DNA of 64,000 nucleotides from Akebia trifoliata (GCA_017979445.1 CM030706.1:6675595-6739594); one strand, 5' to 3'. Counted from the first letter of the stretch, positions 45,397 through 57,030 are shown. Translations and numbers: made by a program. The notes: generated from the sequence alone by a model not told the origin.

Positions 45397-45639
45397 TAGA
45401 GTTTATAGTGTTCTAATCTATCTTGTTAATGAAGTGGTTTTTTCTTTATGGTTCTTTGCATTTTTATGCTATTTTAGTGTTCCTATAATAGATTTCATCT
45501 TTTCTTCTTGGGATTATGTGTGAGTACTAGTTCAGATTTTTTTTTTTTTTTTCCCCTTTCCAAGGTTAAGATCTTGATCTCTTACTTTTTCTAACACTCT
45601 CTTACTCTCAGGACTTCTCCCAAATGGAAACTTTGCACT

Positions 45640-45790
45640 GTGTCAAAAAAGCCCAAATTCGGCACTTATTCAGCGTTAAAATCGGCGGCCCAAGTCTATC
45701 GATTATTTTTTGCCAGCCCAAAGTGATTGGTGGCGTTGATCGTGATAAAGAATGATGGTATTTACCAAAATTCGGTGGCTTTGACTTGAA
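45640..45790 (+). repeat. CACTA-like terminal repeat, copy 2
   Basis: Starts CACTGTGTCAAAAAAGCCC and continues with 'GCGTTAAAATCGGCGGCCCAAGTCTATCGATTATTTTTTGCC', aligned with 42525-42625 in the same orientation. The CACTG start and poly-A stretch fit a CACTA terminus; the opposite end was not found. Confidence 0.45.
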
Positions 45791-45828
45791 AATGGAGTTT
45801 GTAGTTCAATGAATTAGGGTGAATTATT

Positions 45829-46010
45829 GTTCTAGATCAAGTAAAAATATTTGAAAATAATGTGCTTTGGTAGCGTACTTTGGGGATTGTTTTAAGAGTG
45901 GTCTTGCTCCATCTGATTCAAATGGTAGGTACCTTCATGAGTCTTATGTAAGGGGCCAATGAGTCTTCTATGAAGTATTGTTCTAGATCAAGTAAAAATA
46001 TTTGAAAAAA
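45829..46010. repeat. Direct repeat of about 30 bases
   Basis: 'ATTGTTCTAGATCAAGTAAAAATATTTGAAAA' at about 45827-45857 and 45978-46008; 'GGGGCCAATGAGT' is also repeated at 45953 and 46082. Suggests a local tandem duplication with divergence. Confidence 0.65.
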
Positions 46011-46216
46011 CTGTAATACGAAAATAGCAGAAAATGTCGACCTCGGCCTTAGCAAGAAGTATCTCTAGCAGTTCATAAGGGGGGCCAATGAGTTAGACCT
46101 CTGTTGGATAGTCTTCACAAGTTCATGTATGCAAAATGTCAGAAAAAATGTTTGGCTCTCTTTAGGGCCTCTGAATGCCACCCTATATATATATGAAAAA
46201 TTCGACTATTGTGATC

Positions 46217-46255
46217 TTAATGTCTACATAATGTGTGACATTATGTAGACATTAA
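46217..46255. repeat. Perfect 18-base palindromic hairpin
   Basis: TTAATGTCTACATAATGT, a 3-base loop GTG, and the exact reverse complement. It has no U-run after it and no nearby gene end, so it is not read as a terminator. Confidence 0.9.
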
Positions 46256-46259
46256 TAGA

Positions 46260-47300
46260 CTGTATTTTTTTGTCCTCATTTTTTCCTTTCCTTTCGTGCT
46301 CAAAATGCAGAAGCAGAGTTACTATTCAGAAAAGGGAGCCTTGTTTTTTTCCCCATTTTGTTAGAAGTCTGCAATACTCTTTTTGCTTGTGTTTGATTTT
46401 TTTAGAGTTGTCATGAATGCATGAGGTGGTTGGAAGCCATGCAACCAAGGAATTCCAAATCTCAAGTACACTTACACACAAGGCTCGTGTACATAGAACA
46501 TCACAGGTTCATGTATGCAAAATATAGATGTAAACTAGTACTCAAAAATAATACAGAAACAGTGTTCCTTCAATAAAAAAAGACACAAACAGTAAGTTTT
46601 AGGACATTTTTTAATTTTTTTTTTTACTCAGCAATAGTGCTGTAGAGTTTCTAAGGTACATCTTTTGATGAATATGTATTTGAATTGCTTAACTACAAAG
46701 TGACCTTATTGTGGGGATGATTAGTTTTTTTAACTATCCATTATTGGATGTTTTGTATTAGTTGATGTGTGGTAGTGTTTCTTGTTAGGCACAAATCTAG
46801 AGTGCTCTGGCTTAGATAGATATAATTATAAGAACCTTCTGTTCCTCTACTTAGCTTGATTGGTTAATGGTTTCTCTTCTGATCTAGAATTGGCATCTAA
46901 GGCCAATTTTGATCCAGAGTAGCTGAATGCCAAATGACCCCACAACCCAAGAATGCCATCATTTAGCTTGATTGGTTGATTGCTTATTTCTAGTGGCTGG
47001 ATTTAAACATTTTTCCTGAGGGAGTGAAATTCTAATACTTCAACCAATGATGCTGGTAAGATGATTGCTTATATATTGCTGCAACTCAGGTAGGTTCAAT
47101 TGGGGTTGAGAACTTAGCCCAAGCTCAACCTTAAGGTATGGGCTAGGTTTGTGATGCATCCCTAAGTATGTGGTTCATTAGATAATGAGGAGAGCTCAAA
47201 TTCAAATTGAGGCCCGAATGTGTTTTGTGGTTAGTTGAAATTAGAGGTGTTACTTTTTGGACTTCCAAGATTGGGCGAGTTCTAGTTGGGGACCTAATAT
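46260..47300. other. Intergenic, no recognised feature
   Basis: AT-rich unique-looking sequence. Short reading frames only. 46440-46560 repeats the word 'CAAGTACACTTACACACAAG..TACATAGAACATCACAGGTTCATG' once in part, but nothing more can be supported. Confidence 0.4.
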
Positions 47301-47304
47301 TTTT

Positions 47305-47625
47305 TTTTTTAAAGAAAACCTTATAGCGACGGTCGGCGACCGTAGCTAAAGGCTTAATATATATATATATATATATATATTTTAATAAAATACCCTATCG
47401 TGACAACAAATAGCAGCTAGTGGCTATATGTATTTACGCGGGATTTTTCTCTATAGAGACGGTCGCCGACCGTCGTTATATTCCTAAATTCTATGGTTTT
47501 TAACCACCGAATATTTTTTCCACAAGACCCAATTTGATGAATCAATTCGACGGTCGAGACTGTTGAATGGTCCCATAATTCAACGGTTTTGGACCGTTGA
47601 ATTTTGAAAATTTTCACATGGTGAG
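47305..47625. repeat. CACTA-like subterminal palindrome block
   Basis: Contains GCGACGGTCGGCGACCGTAGC (about 47328), GAGACGGTCGCCGACCGTCG (about 47456) and later TTCGACGGTCGAGACTG with CAACGGTTTTGGACCGTTGAA (about 47560-47605). Dense GACGGTC palindromes of this kind are typical of CACTA ends. A (TA)n run sits at 47359-47382. Confidence 0.5.
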
Positions 47626-48153
47626 AGGTAGCTAGTCTGGCATTTACATTCTTTGCATTTTGATAGTAGTTCTGAGAGGTTTGTAATCATGCATGCAATT
47701 ATCTCCGTAAAGTGATGCTTGTTATAGATATTGATTAGTGCAAATCGTTTCTAAAAACTAATAGTATTATTAACCTTGTCTTCTCCAGCATAGTGACAAA
47801 AATTTGCGATTTTTTTCTACTTAAAAAAATCATGATTTTAAATGTTGTCTATTAAATCACAATGTTTTTTTTTATTCAAAAAGTCATGAAGTTTTTGAAA
47901 AAATATTTGATTTTTCAAAAAATTACGATTAATTAATCATGATTTAATTAACAATTTTTTGAAAAAATCACAGATTATTTTTATTTTTAGTAGTTTTGAA
48001 GTGTTATTTTATCATTTAGTATATGAAATACATTTTTGTACTTAAAAAATAATAATTTTTATTTTTTAATTTTTCCAATGTTTTCTTTTTCCAAAGCTTT
48101 CTATTTCCAAATTATTCCCGAATCCTGACTTTGTCGCTATGTTCTACAAGAGG

Positions 48154-48525
48154 TAATGATTAAGAAGAAGTACGGAGGAATATTACCCAAGAAGCCTCCC
48201 TTGATATCCAAGGTAACAATTCTTTTCCTAGTTCTTAAATTTAATAACAAATGTGGTTTGTTAGTTTCAATTAGTGTAGTTCACCAAAATCAAATTTCAT
48301 TATTTCCAGGACCATGAATGTGCTTTCTTTGATTCTAAGGTGTCAAAAATCCAATTTTTTGATGAATATGATGCATTTGAACAGTTTGGACATTCAATCG
48401 TGAGAAATGTGAGAGATGAGGTCCAAAGACTGTTTAGAAAGAAAAATCTATTAAATGTCATGCCAAGCAACCGCAAAAAACTTAGGGATTATTTAAAAAG
48501 AATTCTCTTTGCGAGGGTTCTTTAA
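48154..48525 (+). pseudogene. Endosulfine (ENSA/ARPP19-like) gene fragment joined to foreign sequence
   Basis: 48154-48212 encodes MIKKKYGGILPKKPPLISK and ends at a donor GTAACA; the next exon starts at 48310 after TTTCCAG and encodes DHECAFFDS. Together these match the conserved core of plant endosulfine proteins, inhibitors of PP2A that carry the FDS phosphosite. The family continues ADW after FDS; here the frame continues KVSKIQFFDEYDAFEQFG.. to a stop at 48525, which is not endosulfine. The intron is in the expected place, so this is a DNA-level copy. The phosphosite serine is present but the second half of the protein is missing. Confidence 0.7.
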
Positions 48526-48949
48526 CTAATTTTCCCTTTTATCTAGGGAGGACATCAATGGGGTGATAATGAAAGGAGGTCACTAGATTAGAATATCAAC
48601 ATGTTGATCTTCCTCATATGAAGACCGTTTAACGGTTTGGATCTTAGGATGATGAGTAAGGACAATAATTAAAATCAAAGTAAAAAATTAAATCAATTAT
48701 GCTTATGCAATATTCTCATGTAACAATCAAATCATTTTCTATAAATCACTAATAAATCTAATTCTTTCAACCAACATTCACCAAGGATGGGGTAGGTGAA
48801 ATTGCAATGAGGTCTTTCATTTTGGTACATTTTTTTCATGTTTTTGACAAACATATTTTTATCATATATTGCAATTCCAGATTTTGACAAATACCTTATA
48901 AATAAAATTTATTTAAGTTTTCGAATTAGTGTCATATTTTAAAATTAAT

Positions 48950-50757
48950 TAACAAGATTTTTCATCTTCACTCCTAACTCAGAGTGATTCTGAATGCTTA
49001 TCCAATATCATCTCCTTGAGCATTTTCATAGTAACTGTGACTGTCAATGTTTGTATACAGATTGCCACTGGTGTGATCTTCTCATTCCTTGTAGAACATT
49101 TCATAATTTTGTCCTGCATGCTATTATTGCTCGGAGTGTTGTGGTCCTTGTTCAAAGCTAATCACCCTCTTTTTATTTCCTCATATTCTAACACTGATGA
49201 TCAACTTAAAAAGAGTGACCCTCTAAGTTCAGAGAGTAAGAATATGGTACATAGATTGAAATTGTTTTACATGTCCCACTATAAAATTGATGCTGAGATT
49301 GCAATCCACAATGGCATAATTTGGATCTGTATGGGCATGTTGTCCACACTTTGCACACTAGTTCTCTCACAAGCCGCATTTCGATCGCTTGTTCTTAAGG
49401 CGGTGGAGTTTCAATGTGGAATTTCTGCTTATAAATGGTCAATCTGGATGGTGGTTTCAACTCAAATTTGCATTGTCCTAATAGGAAGTATAGTAAGTGT
49501 ATTTAGATGGTGGTTTGGATTCAAAATCCAAGAAGAAATAAGTTTTTCTGATATTTACTTCTTCCCTTCTTCCTGGGTTTCATTGTCTTTGATAAAGCTC
49601 CGCAGTCTAGCATTCTTCAAAATCTCTAGAATGAGCCTCATGTTTATCTTACAAACGATCGCAACGAATGGCCTGTGGATATTTAACATATTGACCGGGG
49701 CATTGTCATTCTTGGCTTGGCTCTTATCTTTGTTGTTAATGGTGTGTTTGATGGCAATCTCTAAAGTCTGTTTTGGTAAACAAAGAAACAATGAAATAGT
49801 CAGTATGGATGTGCAAGCGTGGATACAAGGAAACGGTGAAAAAGAGATAAAGAGATGGACGGAGAAACATGAAAGGGATTCTCTGACTAATCTAATCCAA
49901 TTGCTTTCCCAAACTACTCCATCTGAAGAGTCAACTACCAATACAATGACTAGTTCATCACATGAGAACAAATTCTCTTGTCTTTTATTGGTAATCATTG
50001 CAAGAGTTGCTATCGTTACTCTACCAGATACCCTTATTTCTTCTCTAGTTCAAAGCTTAGACGAAGCCTTCGAAATCATTTGTTTCATTGACGAGAAAGT
50101 GAATGCCAAAGACATGGATTGCCAAAGGAGATGTGCAACAGCAAAAGAATTGTGGATGAACAGGGACAATGCATGCCATTGGTTTCATATGAGATTCATT
50201 AAACCCACGGTTAAAAAATGTTATTCACCATCGTTTAAGAAATCTATGGATGGAGCTTCTCGATCGCAAGTTCAATTGGACATACATTGTGCACTTGGGA
50301 TTATTAAAGAATTAAAAGTGACATCTGATGAAACTTGGCTTTTCATTAATAAAGATCTACATCCAGGAGAAGTAATAGACATCTTCTATGAGTTTATCAT
50401 CGACAAGAGCCACAGAGAACATACACGTCAATCAACGAGTTATATGTTCACATGGAACACATATTTGTGGACATATTGCACTTTTTCCTCCCTCAACTCC
50501 CACTTGCCATATTCCAACATGTTCTTGAGGGTCCCATTATAGAATGTGAAGAAAGAGCAAGATTTGTCTTGAAATTCCTTTGCAAAGTTGAACCGTTAGA
50601 GCATAAAATTCATTGGTCATTTCCAGATGGAACTGGCATTACTAGCTTTATAACCCCTAATCCTGCAACAGACACTCAGCGTATCGAACCAGTGGAACAA
50701 AATGTAGATGTTACTCATACAATGATTGAAGATTGTGAAATTCAAGAGCTTGTTTGA
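48950..50757 (+). pseudogene. Plant multi-pass membrane protein of unknown function, frameshifted
   Basis: An open frame runs through 48950-50542. It begins without an ATG; the first recognisable protein is VTVTVNVCIQIATGVIFSF. Hydrophobic segments lie at about residues 1-45, 105-130, 140-165 and 225-250 of the 49016 frame, with a long hydrophilic tail. The pattern (NVCIQ.ATGVI, YKWS.W..V.TQ, RWW) resembles a plant-specific family of uncharacterised membrane proteins often found in tandem (PTHR35307-like, from memory). Near 50440-50455 the likely protein moves to another frame and continues as 'EHIFVDILHFFLPQLPLAIFQHVLEGPIIECEERARFVL..' to the stop at 50757. The missing start and the frameshift point to a pseudogene, though an upstream exon or a sequence error cannot be ruled out. 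Confidence 0.6.
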
Positions 50758-51480
50758 ACATGATGTAATGTAAGTACATTTCTTTTTTGTTTTTTTGTTT
50801 TTTTGTTTTAATTTTTAATTTTATAGAATTGGTTGAACAAATTTCTTCTTTTTTCCTTAATTATGACGATCGTTTATTTTGATTAATTAGTTATTTAGTC
50901 CCATGGATCCTTCTGCAGGTCGTGGCGTGTGCATGGTTTTTTAATTGACAGAGTCCTAGCATACATGTTGGAAAACATCGATGTTTTATGAGGGTTTAGT
51001 ACTTTGAGATCAGTTCGTTCACTCCATTCTATTTCAAGTATGTCCAGGCTCGCATGTTGTGCAAAGTGTCATGTATTTTTTTATTTTTTTTTTTTAATTT
51101 CATTTTATTTGAGTTCATCATAGTTCCTATAGCTTTCCCTTGTTTGGTCTAAAAGGGAAGAAAATTAGGAAACATCTTTGAATATTTGTAATGTATAATT
51201 GGGTGATGCAAAATATTGGCAGTTTGTTTGTCTCTTAGCCATATATCCGATTAGCAATATGCTACGGTGGATGTCATCAAGTGAGAGGAATCATGCTATA
51301 TGTGTGTGTATGTTTAATTTCTTCCAAATATATAAATAAGATTTATTTAATATTTAAAATATTTGTTTTATATATTTAAAATTAGTTAAAAATGTTTTTT
51401 CTTTTAAATTATTCCAGATCCCTTGAGATCCATACTATAAGCAACCTTAAATTATATAATATACAAAGGACATAACAACT
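50758..51480. other. Spacer after the membrane-protein pseudogene
   Basis: AT-rich with T-runs. No gene or clear repeat is seen before the (TA)n tract at 51489. Confidence 0.45.
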
Positions 51481-51485
51481 TTAAA

Positions 51486-51488
<3 letters not shown>

Positions 51489-51533
<45 letters not shown>
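51489..51533. repeat. (TA)n microsatellite
   Basis: About 22 uninterrupted TA units. Confidence 0.95.
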
Positions 51534-51537
<4 letters not shown>

Positions 51538-51622
51538 CTTTTATAAGATTCATTGAATGGAAAGGAAGGTTCATCGACCAATTAGAATGTGTAATTGACT
51601 TTTACAAGAATTTTTTTTTATA

Positions 51623-51741
51623 GAGAAATTCTATTGCCACACCAACTTTTACTAAAAGCACCCAAAGACGTGTGCTAATCTTCATTAATATCATATCATT
51701 GGGGTGCTCTTAGAAAAATTTGGTGCAGCCTTAGATTCTCT
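51623..51741. mobile_element. Small MITE, family M
   Basis: 119 bases. Left end GAGAAATTCTATTGCCACACCAACTTTTACTAA; right end ..GGTGCAGCCTTAGATTCTCT. The 9 bases on each side, TTTTTTATA and CTTTTTATA, match at 8 of 9 positions, fitting a Mutator-type target duplication. Confidence 0.65.
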
Positions 51742-51809
51742 CTTTTTATAGTGTACAATGATCAAAATAAATAAATAAATAAAACCGAATGTACACTCCT
51801 ACCTCTAGT

Positions 51810-52010
51810 CAAATAATCCTGGATTTTACTTCCAAAATCTGTCATCTTCAAGTTATTAAACTTTTATGCATAAATTATTTTTCTCCGTATATTTAGTCTT
51901 AATATCGTACTCCATTGCTTACTACCTCTCCTTAATCCTTTGTAAAAAGCCCTTGTATTTTCTACCTAAAATTTCATCCTTTCAAATAATAAATAAATAA
52001 ATAAATAAAA
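51810..52010. repeat. Dispersed repeat, pair member (with 40750-40950)
   Basis: Matches 40750-40950 as described there, and runs into an (AAAT)n tract at about 51984-52010. Confidence 0.65.
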
Positions 52011-52329
52011 CCTTCAATTTTCTACCAAAATCCCCATCCTTCTCTACTATCCCAAAAATCCTATCTTGCCTTGAGGCTTTGAAGGTTGAAGCAAATAGAA
52101 CCTTAAGGTTCAAGATGATACGTTTTGAAGATGAAAGATCGAGGGTAGAAGACAAAGGCTAAGTAATTTGTTAAATCTTTGAAAGAAGATCGAGTTCATT
52201 AGCAGCATGTGATCGGTTTGTAATCATAGGGATTATCTTTAATATTCTCCAAGATGAGGAGCACTATGTCTAAAACACCCAAGAAAAATGACAGAGATGT
52301 CAAAGTGACACTACATGAGAACTGGAAAA

Positions 52330-52520
52330 TTTGACAAAAAAATTCAATGGGTTAAGGCCTACAAATTTTAGTAATCAAATTTTGACAGCCCAAAGTTGTT
52401 GAAATTGTTGATGTTCCCCAAATTCGACGGCTTAAAGCCCCGACAAATTTCTCCCATCCTCAATTAATTTGATGATTTCGGCCCATCGAAAAAAAAATTG
52501 ACGCCTTGGTCCCTTAAATT
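52330..52520. repeat. Dispersed repeat, pair member 2 (with 11030-11250)
   Basis: Aligned with 11030-11250; 'TTCGACGGCTTAAAGCCCCGACAAATTTCTCCCATCCTCAATTAATTTGATGATTTCGGCCCATCG' in this copy is the better-preserved version. CACTA-like subterminal words again. Confidence 0.5.
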
Positions 52521-54309
52521 TTATGAAATTTGATGTAAAAGGATAAGGTAAAAGAGTAGAACAAGTAACGAATAAGCATTTGAAATCATGAAGATAAGAA
52601 GGTGGATGGTGGGTTTGGGAGGAACGAAAAATTGAAGTTGTGGTTGGAATTGGATCAGGAACATGTGGCACTAGGTCAGGTGATCGATCGATAGGTTCAA
52701 CGATTGCTTATAAAGGAACATGATGTCACTTGAGAGTGTGGGGAGAACAATAGTTGATAGTCTTGTGCATGATTTTGCTCCTGAAATGGAAAAATAGTTT
52801 CTTGAAAGGTGACATCACAACTACCAAAAATGATATTTTTTCTAGATCACATATACTACGTGAAAGGGGTAAATCCGACACCAATGTCTGTCTAATTTGC
52901 TTGGATTTAGCCAAATTTGATAGATCTTGGCGTTAAATTTACTCTTTCTCACATATACATAGTGATATGCGAAAATGGATATCCAACTAAAATTATTTTG
53001 ATGGCACAAGGTGAAACTTCTGTTTCTTAGGAGAAAAATTTAGAGCCTAACATAAACAACCAAAACTCCTTTGATAGTTTAGATTCGAGAAGAAGCTCGT
53101 GCATAGATTTTCCTGAAAGTAAAGGAGTAGGCATGTGATTTAGGAGAAACGCAATCTCCCCAAATGTGAGAGGTAAATAGGCATGAAAACAGAGAGCACA
53201 AGCAACTTTTAGAATGTGATAGTGTCTATGTTTAGCAACACAGTTTCATTGGAGGGTGCAACATAAGTTCGATGATGAATAATAATGCCATCATTGACGA
53301 AAAGATATATAGAAATAAATTTAAGACCATTGTCACTACGAAGTTTTTTAATAGTACATTGAAATTGGGTTTAACCATGGCATACAAATTCTAAGAGCTG
53401 AGTTTCAAATTTTTTTACTAGTCCAATCTTCTCTTTCATAGTTAGGTCCTAAAAATTACAAAATTCGAGAAAAAGAAGATTGTAATGTTCAAGAAATTTA
53501 AAATTTTTCTAACTGATAAATTATTGAAAGTAAATTCGAGAACATAGAGAAGAGTGGGACGTCCAAGGTGGGTAATACGCGATCACCGTTTGCATACAGT
53601 CAAGTTTATTAGGTGAAACAGAGGCAACATTAAACAAAGAATGGAAGGACAAAGTAATATGATTAGAATCTTCATTGTGATTAACCCAAGATGAAGAGGA
53701 ACAACAAGAACAACAAAAAACAATTACCTATAAGATTAGTTGTGGGTTGAGTAGTGTTTAAATTTAGAAGACAAATTAGCTATTGATATTGTTCTGTTGT
53801 GAGGTGAGGGGCTTCAGCCTCACTTGTTGAAGGGATGTCAACTATTGTAGAAGCTGCATTTTACCTATTTCGATGGGTAGCCATGAAGTTTATAGCATTT
53901 AGATTTGGTGTGTCCAAGCTTACGACACCAAAGCTAACGCCTACTTCACAAGTTAATGCCTCACAATATCAATTTTCATTTGATTTGAAATCTCTTCAAT
54001 GAGAGTTCTTGTATTTAAATCAGACGATCCTTATTTGTATGTTTATGAGAGAGATCATGGCAGACCTGATATAGTGGGCCCTTGGCTTCGACAGACTAAA
54101 AAATGAGTGGGATGCAACAGTGAAGGACTTTACAAACAGGGGTGACCATCATCAAGTATTTTATTAAATCAAGAAGAGTTATTCAATTAAACCAATTGCA
54201 TACTCTTTCTTCAAAAGACCATGTAATTGTGGGAGGGTGCAAGAGATATTATATCATTATCAATGTATCTCATTACAAAAGGAAGGTAGTGATGAAAAAT
54301 AATATATGT

Positions 54310-54480
54310 AGCAATATCAATTAGGATATTCTACACTAGAAATATTTATATATTATGCTAGTTTACATATCTTGGTTGATGTAATCTCTATAAATGCCCT
54401 ATTAGGGTTCATGTATTATTCATCCAAGAATTATTCTTAATAAATCAGATTTTCACATATCACATAAGGACAAGGTTTTC
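54310..54480 (+). repeat. LTR-like segment
   Basis: 'TGTAATCTCTATAAATGCCCTATTAGGG' and 'AAGAATTATTCTTAATAAATCAGATTTTCACA' look like the TATA-to-polyadenylation part of a Copia LTR on the plus strand. Ends and target duplication are not defined. Confidence 0.35.
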
Positions 54481-54652
54481 CCTTAGCATCAATGTTTAAT
54501 GTGTGATACTTGTCCTGATTGTATTCTCATTTGACTATGGCCAGTGCAGCAGCATCCAAGTTGGAAAGGTGGGACAACATGAAGTTCCCTTTGTTTTTCT
54601 TCTTGAAAAAGAATACCATGTTAAAATAAATCGTGCGGCTTATTGACCTCAT

Positions 54653-55044
54653 TGTTGGTGTTTTAACTGCACAAGGATTCTATAAAGATAATAGATATCA
54701 ATATTGAAAGGAATCCCAATATCGTTGGAATTAAATAATATTCTTTTAAGGTTAATAGGAAACCTCGATGGATAGGAATCTTACTAAAAGAAGAACTCTA
54801 GGCCCTCAATCTCCATCTATAAAAGAGGAGATCGGCAACCCCATATTGGTAGGTATGGAAAACGCATATAAGATAGGGAGTTCTAAAATAGTGATATCCA
54901 TCAATCACTAGAACCCTAGCCATCCATATAGAGAGGAAGGAGAAGGTGAGTCTGGAACATAAATGATTAATACAATTGGGGTTTGAACGCTTCAACAAAC
55001 ACGTGGATTGCAAAGGCACGCTGCCTACGATTATTGAATCAACA
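54653..55044 (+). repeat. Possible solo LTR inside the Copia relic
   Basis: About 392 bases with TGTTGGTGTTTTAACTG.. at the left and ..TTATTGAATCAACA at the right (TG..CA, TGTTG/CAACA inverted) and a TATA-like CTATAAAAGAGGAG inside. The 5-base flanks CTCAT and TTTTA do not match, so the call is tentative. Confidence 0.4.
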
Positions 55045-55807
55045 TTTTATTATGGCACAAGGTAAGTACCTTAACTCAATTTAAATTTACATGAATAATA
55101 TGCTTGAAATATGTGATAGATTTTGATCCTATTGAGAATCATAGTTTATGAAAGTTATGTTAAAGATTTGAATGTGTGAAATTTAACATACCATACAAGA
55201 GAATTAGCGAATTCATGCAAAGAATCCTATTCTAAATATGCTCTTGTAGTTAATATTCCTAAATAGCTTTAGATTATCCACAAGAACAATTGGGAATACT
55301 GTTATAAGAAGCAAGTTTATCCCACAGAGTATTCAGCTTGGTAAAGTATGTTGTAATATTGCCTATTTTTTAAGGTGGGTGTTATATGAAACACCCTAAC
55401 AAGGTTACCTTGAGAAAAATGATTGCAGAGATCATCCCGGGACATCTTTTGTTGTATCAGTGTAAATTACACTGGTAGCAATGTTAGGGGATATGGAATT
55501 CAACTCCCACTCTGCATATATCAGAGGTAAGACTTGTTGGCTTGACAAGAGTCCCGTAAACAAAACCCAACTTATTTTTGGCTAATAAAGCCATTCTCAT
55601 GGCATGACGCCAATTTGAGTAATTATCATCTGTGAAGTGGTGTCATACAAGCATGATGCCAGGAATAACAGACAGATGAAGATAAAATATGAGAGCTTTT
55701 TAATTGATTGGGAATAGATGAACCAATAGGTGTAGCTATAATAGTTGAGGAGGCGTTGAACAATACAAAGCTTTTATGTAAGAAGGATTGGATGCTCTGA
55801 TACCATC

Positions 55808-56174
55808 TAAAATAATGAGAATGAAATAAAAGAAGAGACGAGATCTAACGTGCTTTGGCAGAGTGCCTACATGAATGAGGATAAGGAGTGCTAGATGGCT
55901 AGCTCGTTTTCTTTTATTTTGATTGTAAAAAGAAAGTTTGTACTTTCAATGGAAAGAGACATTATATAAGAGAAGAAGACATAAGAATACAGGAGAGGAA
56001 ATAGGAAAGTTGTTATAACAAACATGGAAAAGTCTTGGAATAATCCTTGGCGGGTTTTCCTATTATATAGCAACTCTAAATAGAAACAAACTTTAAATAA
56101 GAAACTGTAATCTAATCAAATCATATATATTCTATCTTAATTTTCAGATAAGATGATTTGATGTATCATAACAT
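55808..56174 (-). repeat. 5' LTR of the minus-strand Copia relic
   Basis: On the minus strand it begins TGTTATGATACATCAAATCATC (position 56174) and runs to about 55808, directly before the primer site TGGTATCAGAGC. TATA-like words (CTCTTATATAATGTC) lie inside. The 3' partner is missing. Confidence 0.65.
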
Positions 56175-56217
56175 CCCTTATTCTAATGCATCCTGCCTAT
56201 TACTTTAGGGGTTGGGA

Positions 56218-56433
56218 TCTGTTAACTCCTAAGAATGACTCATGAAAAAAACACATGATCCCAACCCTTTAAACACAAAATCTAATGGTTGAGATTTATG
56301 AGTATCTTGATAACACAAATCTCATAGATATTTATCCCAAGGATAAATCTCAACCATTGGATTTTGCATTTAAAGGGTTGGGATTATGTGTTTTTTTCAT
56401 GAGTCATTCTTAGGTGTCAAGGGATCTTGACCC
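56218..56433. mobile_element. Foldback MITE, family G, with 8-base target duplication
   Basis: 216 bases, ends GGGGTTGGGATC and GATCTTGACCC, with long arms (CCTAAGAATGACTCATGAAAAAAACACAT.. and its complement; AATCTAATGGTTGAGATTTAT.. and its complement). Exact TTACTTTA at 56210-56217 and 56434-56441. A fragment of the same arm is at about 57977-58000 (GACTCATGAAAAAAAAAACACATAAT). Confidence 0.85.
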
Positions 56434-56469
56434 TTACTTTAAGACTCATGGATTATAGTTAAATTTATA

Positions 56470-56590
56470 GAGCTACTATTGCCACACCAACTTTTGCTAA
56501 TGCCACACCAATTGTGTGTAATTGTTTGATGATTTACATAAGAATTGGCATGGCATTAAAAAAAATCTGGTGTGGCAATAGCAGTTCTCT
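56470..56590. mobile_element. Small MITE, family M
   Basis: Left GAGCTACTATTGCCACACCAACTTTTGCTAATGCCACACCAATT; right TGGTGTGGCAATAGCAGTTCTCT. Clean inverted repeat; the surrounding 9 bases (AAATTTATA, TAAATTAGT) are related but not identical. Confidence 0.7.
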
Positions 56591-57030
56591 AAATTAGTCC
56601 TCATTTTTATTGATTGAATAATAGATTTTGCCACAAAAAAAAAAAAAAAATCCATCTTAGTTTTGGTGGTCTCCACCAATCTATAAATCCATCATTGTTA
56701 CATCTTGTTTGATTTTTTATTCTATCGGAGTCATTGGCCCATTAGATTAGGTCCATCGTATCCCAAAGAGAGCACGAAGGAGGCTCATGTTGTCATAACA
56801 AATTAAAATCTCTCATTGAAGAGATCTTGGATTTTATTTTTATTTTTATTTTTACACAAATTATGAGAGTTCTTACGGGTATAGTGTAAGATAAGGATTT
56901 TATTGAAAAATTAAAAGACTAAAATAAAAAATGTTTAACAACAACAGTGGCGCCCTAGGCAGAGAGCGATATACCAAGATCGTACTCTCAGTAGAGTTTG
57001 GACTCTATTACCATAAAAGGCAAGAAATTA
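56591..57030. other. Spacer downstream of RNase copy D, no recognised feature
   Basis: No gene is seen. Contains an A-run near 56635 and AT-rich sequence up to the start of the block shared with the copy B downstream flank. Confidence 0.4.

Larger units (their letters stand above)
52960..55806 (-). mobile_element. Decayed minus-strand Copia relic (gag to integrase)
   Basis: Read on the minus strand from its primer site (TGGTATCAGAGCATCC, about 55790-55803). Gag-like words 'NYSNWRHAMRMALLAKNKLGFVYGTL' come near 55640-55560, a zinc-knuckle-like 'KLGHTKSKCYKLHGYPS' near 53920-53870, and integrase-like 'IKKLRSDNGLKF' near 53350. Many stops are present. The polymerase and 3' LTR were not found. 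A further LTR-like segment (54653-55044) interrupts it. Confidence 0.7.

Noticed and set aside
46217..46255. Transcription terminator
   Set aside because: Perfect hairpin without a T-run in a eukaryotic spacer; no gene ends there.
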